In this document: piece by piece, positions 52,901-60,474 of the stretch | How the letters are laid out: each line of letters starts with the position of its first letter | Position numbering within the stretch: the stretch's first letter is position 1 | Assembly: GCF_030718995.1 (NCBI RefSeq) | Contig: NZ_CP132204.1 | Span: 1,798,001-1,862,000 of the forward strand | DNA length: 64,000 nt | Direction of reading: 5' to 3' | Source of the DNA: Arthrobacter oryzae | GTDB taxonomy: Bacteria > Actinomycetota > Actinomycetes > Actinomycetales > Micrococcaceae | Position numbers and translations under genes: made by a program | The notes under the pieces: generated by a model | The model's input: only the letters and a program-made list of their open reading frames with translations | Databases searched by the model: none | What the model was told of the DNA's origin: nothing

Positions 52901-54873
52901 GGGAATCAGTGACCCACCACTTCCGCGAACTCGGCATCGACCCGCAGCGCGAGGAGTTCACCGTGGCTGGCGTCGGGGACATGAGCGGGGACGTCTTCGG
53001 GAACGGGATGCTGCTCTCGCCCCACATCAGGCTTGTGGCGGCCTTTGACCACCGGCATATCTTCCTCGATCCCGCGCCCGACGCCGCTGCCTCCTTTGAA
53101 GAACGACGCCGGCTTTTCAGCCTGCCGCGCTCCTCCTGGGAGGACTACGACCCGTCCCTCATCAGCGAGGGCGGCGGCGTCCACTCCAGGCGCGCCAAGG
53201 CGATCAGCATCACCGAACAGGTCCGGACGTGCCTGGGCCTGCAGCCCGGAACTGCGGCTCTTCCGCCCCATGCCTTGCTTCAGGCCATCCTGCGGGCGCC
53301 CGTGGACCTGCTCTACAACGGCGGCATCGGCACGTACATCAAGGCGTCCTCGGAGAGCCACGCGGACGTGGGCGACAAGGCGAACGACCCGATCAGGATC
53401 AACGGCAGCGAAGTGCGCGCCCGGGTCGTGGCCGAAGGCGGAAACCTCGGCGTCACCCAGCGCGGCCGCATCGAAGCTGCGCTCGCCGGTGTCCTGCTCA
53501 ACACCGATGCGATCGACAACTCGGCCGGTGTGGACTGCTCCGACCACGAGGTCAACATCAAGATCTTCGTGGACCGGATGATCTCGACAGGGCGGATGCC
53601 GGCCACGGACCGCACCGTCTTCCTGCAGTCTCTGGTGGACGACGTGGCCCGCCAGGTGCTGGCCAACAACGCGGACCAGAACGTCCTCCTGTTCAATGAC
53701 CGGCATCTCGTCCTCGAGTGGAGTCCCGGCTTCCAGCGGACCATCGACTGGCTGGAAACCGCCACGGACCTGGACCGCGAGCTGGAGGCTTTGCCCACCA
53801 CCGAACAGATCGAGGAACGCGTGCGGCAGGGACAGGGATTGACCACCCCGGAACTGGCCGTGCTCGCCGCCTACGCGAAGACCGAACTGGCCAGGGAACT
53901 GACGGCCAGCGACCTCGCCGACGATCCCTGGTTCAAACGGGTCCTTCGCGGCTATTTCCCGCCCCGGCTCGCTGAGCGCTTCGACGCCGAGCTCGATGCG
54001 CATCCCCTGCGCAAACAGATTGTGTGCACTGTGCTGGCCAACGACATGATCAACCTGGGCGGGATCACGTACGCCTTCCGGGCCATCGAAGAAACCACAG
54101 CCACCCCCGCAGCGGTGGCCAGGGCCTTCGTCGTGGCCCGCGAGGCCTACGACCTGCCGTGGATCACGCGCAAGCTGGCAGCCCTGCCGCCGGACTTTCC
54201 CAGCGAACACTCCGCCGGAGTGGCCATCCACATGCGCCGGGTCCTGGACCGGGCAACCCGCTGGTACGTCACCCATGACCACCGTGACCAGCCCGTCACC
54301 GAGGCGCTGGCACGGATCATGCCCACCATGGAGCTGCTGCGGACACGCACAGCCGACTACCTGCGCGGCTCCGACCTTGACCGTGTGCAGGACCGCCTGG
54401 CCCACTGGGACGCCGTCCAACTCCCGCACGAGCTGGGCGCGCGGGCGGCGGACATGCTGGAAAGCTTCGGGCTGCTGGACATCTCACTCGTGGCCGAGCA
54501 GACGGCCGAGCCCATCGAGGTGACCGCGGATCTCTACTACGCAGTCTTCCAGCGCATCGGCGCCGCCAGCCTGCTGCTGCGTATCACCGACCTCCCCCGG
54601 CAGAGCAGGTGGGAAACCCTTGCCCGCGCGGCACTGCGCGACGACGTCTATTCCGCCGTGGCGGACATGACTGTCTCCGTGATGCAGATGACCCCGGTGA
54701 GTGACCCCGGCCAGTCCGATTCGGTGGAGCGCATCGTGGCGTGGGAGCGCGGGCACCAGGAGCAGCTGGCCAGGATCAAGGACACCCTCGCCGAGGTGAC
54801 CAAACCGGGGCAGGTGGACATCGCCTCGATCTCCGTGGCGCTGAAACTGCTCCGGACACTGGTGCGGCAATAG
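49993..54873 (+). CDS. NAD-specific glutamate dehydrogenase, large (GDH-180-like)
   Basis: A 1626-residue enzyme. The N-terminal 700 residues are ACT-like and helical regulatory domains; the catalytic core is at about 800-1250, with [39 protein letters not shown] (catalytic Lys) and [16 protein letters not shown]. The NAD motif and C-terminal helices follow. It turns glutamate into 2-oxoglutarate and ammonia. ATG 49993 follows CTGGAGGCGC; an earlier in-frame ATG at 49936 has no good ribosome binding site. It lies 161 bases after the pxp cluster. Confidence 0.95.
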   Translation: [1626 protein letters not shown]

Positions 54874-54908
54874 GAACTCTGCGGAAGCGGTGGGCTTACC
54901 GGCCGGGG

Positions 54909-55274
54909 CTACCGAGCGGCGGGTTCCCCCAGGGGCTCATCCAGTGTCATCAGCGAAAGCCGGGTTGACTGCAGGACCGTGCCGATCAGTGACCGGGCCG
55001 AGAGGAGGAGGCTGCTCACTTCGGGGCAGGAGAGCTCGTAGAACAGCCGGCCCTCCTGGCGCGAGGGGACAATCAGGCGCTGGCGGCGGAGCACCCCAAG
55101 ATGCTGCGAGAGGTTCGAGGGCTCAAGGCCCGTCTCGTCGCGCAGCCGGCTGACGGCCACCGGGCCGTCAGTGAGGATCTCAAGGACCCGGATCCGCGCG
55201 GGGTGGCCCATGGACTTGAACAGTTCGGCCTTTACCTCACTCAGGACCACGCCTGCGGGCAGATCGTCCTTCAT
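54909..55274 (-). CDS. ArsR-family transcriptional regulator
   Basis: A 121-residue winged-helix regulator. ELFKSMGHPARIRVLEILTD and LEPSNLSQHLGVLRRQRLIV are the ArsR signatures. There is no Cys pair of the CxCxxC type in the recognition helix, so metal sensing is doubtful. ATG 55274 follows GGAAGGGAAGCCCG; an in-frame longer reading lacks a ribosome binding site. A palindrome 81 bases upstream may be its operator. Confidence 0.85.
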   Translation of the reverse strand: MKDDLPAGVVLSEVKAELFKSMGHPARIRVLEILTDGPVAVSRLRDETGLEPSNLSQHLGVLRRQRLIVPSRQEGRLFYELSCPEVSSLLLSARSLIGTVLQSTRLSLMTLDEPLGEPAAR

Positions 55275-55617
55275 CGGGCTTCCCTTCCTGCGTCCAAAAA
55301 TCGGCGATAAACATAACGCCTGTTCAACTTTTTTCAACGACATACAGCCTATGACAGACAGAAAGGTCTGTCTCCTCACGGCGTGAATCGGCGCGAATCC
55401 GCATCTATATCGTAGCCCCGGCCGCCAAGGGATGATCGGTGGATTTACTACGCGGGCACCTCTTGCGCTGACAGCTTGAGTAGTTCAGACTTTCATGAAT
55501 TCATCAATTTCGACCGGCCGATCGCAAGCGCCCGGCCACACATGGATGGATTCAGGCTGCTTCCGCTGACAACGGCGTCACCGGGAGTGGCATGATCCCA
55601 ACTTCCAGGAGGGTTCA
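55275..55617. other. Intergenic region between ArsR and DUF1508 copy 2
   Basis: About 340 bases without a convincing gene. It holds a palindrome at 55356-55373 and several AT-rich patches suitable for divergent promoters; I see no structured RNA or repeat. Confidence 0.5.
55356..55373. promoter_or_regulatory. Candidate ArsR operator
   Basis: AGACAGA-AAGG-TCTGTCT is a perfect inverted repeat, 81 bases upstream of the ArsR start. The form suits a dimeric winged-helix protein. Confidence 0.45.
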
Positions 55618-55995
55618 ATGGCAGGCATGTTTGAACTATTCGCCGAGGCGGATGCATCCTTTAGATTTCGACTGACGGCTCCGGACGGGACAGTCATGGC
55701 ACTCTCCAAGTCCTTCCCGGACAAGCGCGCCGCCCTCGCCGGGATCGCCGCCGTGCGCGAGTACGCAGGAATGGGCTTCATCACCGAAATCCCGGCACCT
55801 CAACAGGCGCCGGCACCCGCGCCAGCACGTGCACAGGCACCTGCGCAGGCACAGGCACAGGCGCCGAAGCGTTCCCGGCTATCCTCGGCAGCGCGCACCT
55901 TCGGCGGCCGGGCGGCACGCCGCAAACGGCAAGTCCTTGTCCGGTGGAGGCAATCGCTCAGGCCCCGGGTCGTCACCAATTTCCCTGCTTGGTGA
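55618..55995 (+). CDS. DUF1508 protein with basic tail, copy 2
   Basis: A 125-residue protein. The N-terminal DUF1508 unit (MAGMFELFAEADASFRFRL, VREYAGMGFITEI) is followed by a Pro/Ala/Gln linker (APAQAQAQAP) and an Arg-rich tail (GGRAARRKRQVLVRWRQSLR) which could bind nucleic acid. ATG 55618 follows CAGGAGGGTTCA. The stop lies just before the PAS-ANTAR start. Confidence 0.75.
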   Translation: MAGMFELFAEADASFRFRLTAPDGTVMALSKSFPDKRAALAGIAAVREYAGMGFITEIPAPQQAPAPAPARAQAPAQAQAQAPKRSRLSSAARTFGGRAARRKRQVLVRWRQSLRPRVVTNFPAW

Positions 55996-56000
55996 ATCCC

Positions 56001-56708
56001 ATGGCCGCGCGCAAAGTCCACCCGGCGAACTCCGGCGTCCCTCCGGCGGAGGAATGCCTTGCCGGGACGTTCCGGTACGACGCTGCGACCGGCAGGCTCG
56101 ACTGGTCCGACGAGGTGTACATCATCCACGGCTATGGCCGCGGGGAAATTGTGCCCACCCTCGACCTGTTCCTCTCGCATAAGCATCCGGACGACCGGAA
56201 CCGGGGCCGCGATATCTTTTCCCAGGTCCGGCTCACCGGCGGCAGGTTCTTCAGCTTCGACAGGCTCATCGACGCCCGCCTGCGGGAGCACAGGATCCTG
56301 ACAACGGGGGAGGCGGTCCTGGATCCGTGCGGCACGCTGAGTCACATTACCGGTTTCGTCATCGACCTCACCGCCACGCTTCGGCGTGAGACGGAGCAGT
56401 TCGCCCGGGCAGCCGTCACGGCGTCCAATGCGAGCCGCAGCACCATCGAACAGGCCAAGGGGATCCTGATGGGTGCCCTGCATATCGGTGCGGAGGAGGC
56501 TTTCAACCTGCTCATCACCCACAGCCAGCACACCAATACCAAGCTGGCGAGGGCTGCGGCAAATCTTGTGGACCTGGCCAACAACGCCAAGGACCCCGCG
56601 CTTCTGGACGGCTTCATCCAGGCCCTTCGGCGTGGAAGTGCGCGGCGCCTGCCTGGAGTCATGGGCGTGCACGGCCCGCCGCGAGGGCACCCGCAGCGCT
56701 CCATGTAA
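56001..56708 (+). CDS. PAS-ANTAR RNA-binding regulator
   Basis: A 235-residue protein. A PAS-like domain (about residues 20-130: GTFRYDAATGRLDWSDEVYI, FSFDRLIDARLREHRIL) precedes an ANTAR domain (RSTIEQAKGILMGALHIG, EEAFNLLITHSQHTNTKLA). ANTAR proteins bind paired RNA hairpins and prevent transcription termination. The start is ATG 56001; GTG 55992 overlaps the previous stop. It probably senses a signal through the PAS domain; the target RNA is not known. Confidence 0.85.
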   Translation: MAARKVHPANSGVPPAEECLAGTFRYDAATGRLDWSDEVYIIHGYGRGEIVPTLDLFLSHKHPDDRNRGRDIFSQVRLTGGRFFSFDRLIDARLREHRILTTGEAVLDPCGTLSHITGFVIDLTATLRRETEQFARAAVTASNASRSTIEQAKGILMGALHIGAEEAFNLLITHSQHTNTKLARAAANLVDLANNAKDPALLDGFIQALRRGSARRLPGVMGVHGPPRGHPQRSM

Positions 56709-56721
56709 AATTTGTTCCACC

Positions 56722-57336
56722 ATGACTGCCGAAGACGCCAACCGTCCCTCCCTGCTGCCCGCCCGGGCGCTGGCGGGCCGGGATGACCCCGTGGACCGCA
56801 TCCTTGCCGCCGCGTATGACCTGTTTTCCCGCCGCGGGATCCGCGATGTTGGCACCAACGAACTCATCAGCCGGTCCGGCGTGGCGAAGGCGACCTTCTA
56901 CCGGCATTTCCCGTCCAAGGATGCCCTGGTCCTGGCTTTTTTGGCGCTCCGGGACCAGGTCTGGACCGTGGACCTTATCGTTTCCGAAGCCCGCCGTCGG
57001 GGCAACACCCCGGAAGAGCGGCTGCTCGCCGTTTTCGATGTTTTTGGCGACTGGTTCCACCGCGACGACTTCGAGGCCTGCACGTTTATCAACGTCCTGC
57101 TCGAGATGGGTCCCGAACATCCGCTGGGGAAGGCGAGTATCGGCTACCTGAGCCGGATCCGCGGTCATATCCAGGCCCTTGCCGAGGAAGCCGGGCTGAG
57201 CCGCACCGAGGAATTCGCACGGTCCTGGCACATCCTGATGAAGGGCTCGATCATTTCCGCCACCGAAGGGGACTTCCTGGCGTCAAAGCGGGCCCAGCAG
57301 ATGGCCGGCTGGCTTATCGAGCATCACCGCAGCTGA
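56722..57336 (+). CDS. TetR-family transcriptional regulator
   Basis: A 204-residue regulator. The HTH contains AAYDLFSRRGIRDVGTNELI and RSGVAKATFYRHFPSKDAL; the ligand domain has FHRDDFEACTFINVLLEMG. ATG 56722 is 14 bases after the ANTAR stop, so both are probably in one transcript. The target is unknown. Confidence 0.9.
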   Translation: MTAEDANRPSLLPARALAGRDDPVDRILAAAYDLFSRRGIRDVGTNELISRSGVAKATFYRHFPSKDALVLAFLALRDQVWTVDLIVSEARRRGNTPEERLLAVFDVFGDWFHRDDFEACTFINVLLEMGPEHPLGKASIGYLSRIRGHIQALAEEAGLSRTEEFARSWHILMKGSIISATEGDFLASKRAQQMAGWLIEHHRS

Positions 57337-57429
57337 ACTGTCAGGGTGGCAGCGGGTCAGGAGTTCTGAATCCCCACTTCGAAGCCAGCGCCGCCGGGCC
57401 GGCTCGTCCAGGCGCCCCGGGGCAGCCCG

Positions 57430-57624
57430 CTACTGAGGAGGCGGACCGCTGTAATCGGCGATGTGCGCGGTGGCAGCGTGCTCGCGGATCTCGGTAACGC
57501 CGGAAGCGGCGGCTGCGCTGTCCCGGTAGATTCCCGAGACGGCCAGGATATTGCCTGCGCCGTTGACGAGCCGGATGCGGACGCCGCCGTTTTCCGCGGT
57601 GACGAGTTCGAATTTTCCTGCCAT
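57430..57624 (-). CDS. DUF1508 protein, copy 3
   Basis: A 64-residue protein consisting of the DUF1508 unit alone (MAGKFELVTAENGGVRIRLV and ILAVSGIYRDSAAAASGV), ending SGPPPQ. ATG 57624 follows GGGGGAGGTTCAAC. It is the shortest of three paralogs. Confidence 0.75.
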   Translation of the reverse strand: MAGKFELVTAENGGVRIRLVNGAGNILAVSGIYRDSAAAASGVTEIREHAATAHIADYSGPPPQ

Positions 57625-57718
57625 GTTGAACCTCCCCCAAGGTGGTGCGCCTGCCGTTCGGCCGCAGGCTGCTTCCTCCACCATAGATGACAATTCTTGT
57701 CACACGAACTACACAACG

Positions 57719-59218
57719 CTATGTGGCGTTGAGCTTTCCCGCGAGCCGCTCGCGCATCCGGGAGCTCGCGGAGTTCAAGCCGATCAGCTCCACTTCCCGG
57801 CCATGCCTGCGGTACTTCTCGGTGACGGCGTCGAGGACGGCGATGGTGGAGGCATCCCACAGGTGGGAGGCATGAAAGTCGATGATGACCCGGTCCACCG
57901 TGGGCGCGGCATCCCGGGCATATTCGAACTGGGTGTAGAGGTCGTTGGAGGAGGCGAAGAACAGCTCGCCGTCCACCGTGTACGTCGCCACCGTCTCGCC
58001 GTTGAGCTCGATCTCAGTCCGTTCAACCGTGGCAAAGTGGGCCACCCGCCGGGCGAACATGGCCATGGCTGCCAGCACACCGACCCCCACCCCGATGGCC
58101 AGGTTGTGCGTGGCCACCACTGTGCCCACGGTGATGAGCATGACGGCTGTTTCGGACTTGGGCATCCGCTTGAGCGTCTTCGGGGCGATGGAGTGCCAGT
58201 CGAACGTGATGGCGGAAACGAAGATCATCACGGCCACGAGCGCCGCCATGGGGATCAGGCCCACAATGTCACCCAGCGTCACTACCAGGACCAGCAGGAA
58301 TACACCGGCAAGGAACGTTGAGATGCGGCTCCGTGCGCCGGAACCCTTGACGTTGATCATGGTCTGGCCGATCACGGCGCAGCCGCCCATGCCGCCCAGG
58401 AAACCGGTGACGATGTTGGCCACGCCCTGCCCCCAGGATTCGCGGGTTTTGTTGGAGCGGGTGTCCGTGATGTCGTCAACGAGTTTGGCCGTCATGAGGG
58501 ATTCCAGCAGGCCCACCAGTGCCATGGAGAGGGCAAACGGGGCGAGGATCTGGAAGGTCTCCAGCGTCAGCGGCACGTTGGGGAGAAAAAACGTCGGCAG
58601 GCTTTCCGGAAGCTGGCCCTTGTCCCGGACGGCGGGAACGTCGACATTGGCCAGCACTGCAAAAAGCGTGAGGACCACAATGGCCACCAGCGGGGACGGA
58701 ACGGCGGAGGTCAGCCGCGGGAGGGCAACGACGATCACCAGGCCCACGGCCACCAGGGGATAGACCAGCCACGGAACGTTGACCAGCTCGGGCAGCTGGG
58801 CCATGAAGACGAGGATGGCCAGCGCGTTGACGAACCCCACCATCACCGAGCGCGGAATGAAGCGCATGAGCCGGGTGACCCCCAGGAGCGCCAGCAGGAT
58901 CTGGAAGACCCCGGCCAGGATCACAGCGGCGATCAGGTAGTCCAGCCCGTGGCTGCGCATCAGCGGGGCGATCACCAGGGCAACGGCTCCGGTGGCCGCG
59001 GAAATCATGGCGGGCCGGCCGCCCACGAACGAGATGGTGACAGCCATGGTGAAGGACGCAAACAGCCCGATCCTCGGATCCACGCCGGCAATGACGGAGA
59101 ACGCGATGGCCTCGGGGATGAGTGCCAGCGCCACCACCAGCCCGGCCAGGGCTTCCGTCTTGAGGCGGCGCGGGGAACGGAGCGTAGCCCGGACGGACTG
59201 GAGTTGTTCGGGCTTCAT
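57719..59218 (-). CDS. SulP-family anion transporter with STAS domain
   Basis: A 499-residue membrane protein. Residues 20-400 are the SulP transport domain (EALAGLVVALALIPEAIAFS, VNALAILVFMAQLPEL, TGFLGGMGGCAVIGQTMIN). The C-terminal 90 residues are STAS-like (DRVIIDFHASHLWDASTIAV). The family moves sulfate, bicarbonate or dicarboxylates. It starts 6 bases after the RelA/SpoT-type gene. Confidence 0.9.
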   Translation of the reverse strand: MKPEQLQSVRATLRSPRRLKTEALAGLVVALALIPEAIAFSVIAGVDPRIGLFASFTMAVTISFVGGRPAMISAATGAVALVIAPLMRSHGLDYLIAAVILAGVFQILLALLGVTRLMRFIPRSVMVGFVNALAILVFMAQLPELVNVPWLVYPLVAVGLVIVVALPRLTSAVPSPLVAIVVLTLFAVLANVDVPAVRDKGQLPESLPTFFLPNVPLTLETFQILAPFALSMALVGLLESLMTAKLVDDITDTRSNKTRESWGQGVANIVTGFLGGMGGCAVIGQTMINVKGSGARSRISTFLAGVFLLVLVVTLGDIVGLIPMAALVAVMIFVSAITFDWHSIAPKTLKRMPKSETAVMLITVGTVVATHNLAIGVGVGVLAAMAMFARRVAHFATVERTEIELNGETVATYTVDGELFFASSNDLYTQFEYARDAAPTVDRVIIDFHASHLWDASTIAVLDAVTEKYRRHGREVELIGLNSASSRMRERLAGKLNAT

Positions 59219-59224
59219 GTCTTC

Positions 59225-60331
59225 CTAAAGCTTGGTCTGGCGGTAGCGCTCGATCTGCTTCAGCCGCCGCAGGAGGCTGTCGCGCCGGGGGTGCGGAACG
59301 ACGTCGGGCGCCTCTGCGGTGAGGTCGATGTGTTTGGTGCCGTACTGCCACAGCAGCAGGTCATCCAGCAGCCGGTCCGGGCCGGGAGAGTACCTGTGGT
59401 CCAGCGCCTTGCGGACTTCGGTGATCCGGTTGGCGCTGAGCAGCTCTGCCAGTTGTACGGTCTGGTTGAGGCCGTGGGCCGCCATGAGTTCGGCTGCCCA
59501 GCCCCAGTCGTCATCCACTTTACGGTCAACGTGCGGCAGGAGGGTCCGCCAGACGTCGCGGATCCGGTTCGGCGACAGCTGCGCTGCACCCTCCCCGTCG
59601 GTATCCCAGTAGCCGCGGACCTCCTCGTAGCGTTCATGCAGGTCCGCGAAGGCGCCTTCCACGGTTTCCAGCATTGCCGCCGTGGCAGTGAACTGGCGGT
59701 CGAAGTGCGGGGTCCAGGCCCGCGGGTCCTCGGCCTTGAAGCGGATGTCGTGCTCTATCTCGCTCCACGCATGCGCAAAAACCGTGCGGATCTGGCACTC
59801 AAAGAAGTAGCTGCCGTTGGGCTGGAGGTCCGGATTGAAGACCTGCTGGTACTCCTTCACCGCCTCGTTCTGGATGGTCCGCAGGATCAGGTGGCGGCTG
59901 GAGTAGCCGTAGGTGCCGGACTCAATGGAACCGATGTCCTTCTCGCGGTCGCCGCGGCAGTCGAAGAGCTGGCGCTGCCGCTTGATCAGGTTGGCCACCA
60001 CCGCGTTCTCCGCCGGCAGCTTGGTAATGACGCGCACGCCCACCATGTCATTGAGGGTCCGGAACGGATCGGGGAACTTCAGCACGGGCGGGCCGCCCGG
60101 TTCCAGCGGCTTCTCCGTGCGGGAAATCTTTTCCTTGAATGACTCCACTGTCTTGGTGCGCCCCGTGACGAACAGGGGAGTCACCTCGGTGTCCTTGAGC
60201 ATGCTCCGCAGCGTCAGCAGGACCTCCCGGGTGACCAGCTTCAGGGCAGGGCGGACCCGCTCGTAGAGCTCCACGTTTTCCTGCACGGATTCGCGCAGGC
60301 CTGCGTCCAGGCGGTCCCAGTTGGTAGCCAT
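59225..60331 (-). CDS. RelA/SpoT-type (p)ppGpp synthetase domain protein
   Basis: A 368-residue protein. From about residue 45 the synthetase fold is visible: VTGRTKTVESFKEKISR, LNDMVGVRVITKLPAENAVV (RxxD-type region) and FECQIRTVFAHAWSEIEHDI. There is no HD hydrolase domain and no TGS/ACT region, so it is a small alarmone synthetase, extended by about 130 C-terminal residues. It might make (p)ppGpp or a toxic pyrophosphorylated product. The ATG is at 60331. It is upstream of sulP in one operon. Confidence 0.8.
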   Translation of the reverse strand: MATNWDRLDAGLRESVQENVELYERVRPALKLVTREVLLTLRSMLKDTEVTPLFVTGRTKTVESFKEKISRTEKPLEPGGPPVLKFPDPFRTLNDMVGVRVITKLPAENAVVANLIKRQRQLFDCRGDREKDIGSIESGTYGYSSRHLILRTIQNEAVKEYQQVFNPDLQPNGSYFFECQIRTVFAHAWSEIEHDIRFKAEDPRAWTPHFDRQFTATAAMLETVEGAFADLHERYEEVRGYWDTDGEGAAQLSPNRIRDVWRTLLPHVDRKVDDDWGWAAELMAAHGLNQTVQLAELLSANRITEVRKALDHRYSPGPDRLLDDLLLWQYGTKHIDLTAEAPDVVPHPRRDSLLRRLKQIERYRQTKL

Positions 60332-60356
60332 GTTTCCAGCTTACGGGCGGCGTGCG

Positions 60357-60387
60357 ACAGCCGCGGGGGTGACACCCTTGCGGCTGT
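60357..60387. promoter_or_regulatory. Strong inverted repeat upstream of the synthetase gene
   Basis: Outer arms ACAGCCGC / GCGGCTGT and an inner GGGTG-A-CACCC form a 31-base hairpin, 26 bases ahead of the synthetase start and 88 bases ahead of the divergent hydrolase. It could be an operator or an RNA element. Confidence 0.5.
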
Positions 60388-60474
60388 TCCGTCGTTGACG
60401 CCGCCCGCGGTGCGGGTCGCCGCCGTCGGACGCGCCGGCGCAAAGCTGTCCGGCACCCAAGGTAGGCTCGGCAC

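Noticed and set aside
52906..54429. 507-codon minus-strand frame over NAD-glutamate dehydrogenase
   Set aside because: Antisense shadow; the plus strand encodes a clear enzyme throughout.
55800..55865. Repetitive GCACAGG-type bases
   Set aside because: They encode the Ala/Gln/Pro linker of a DUF1508 protein and are not a separate repeat array.
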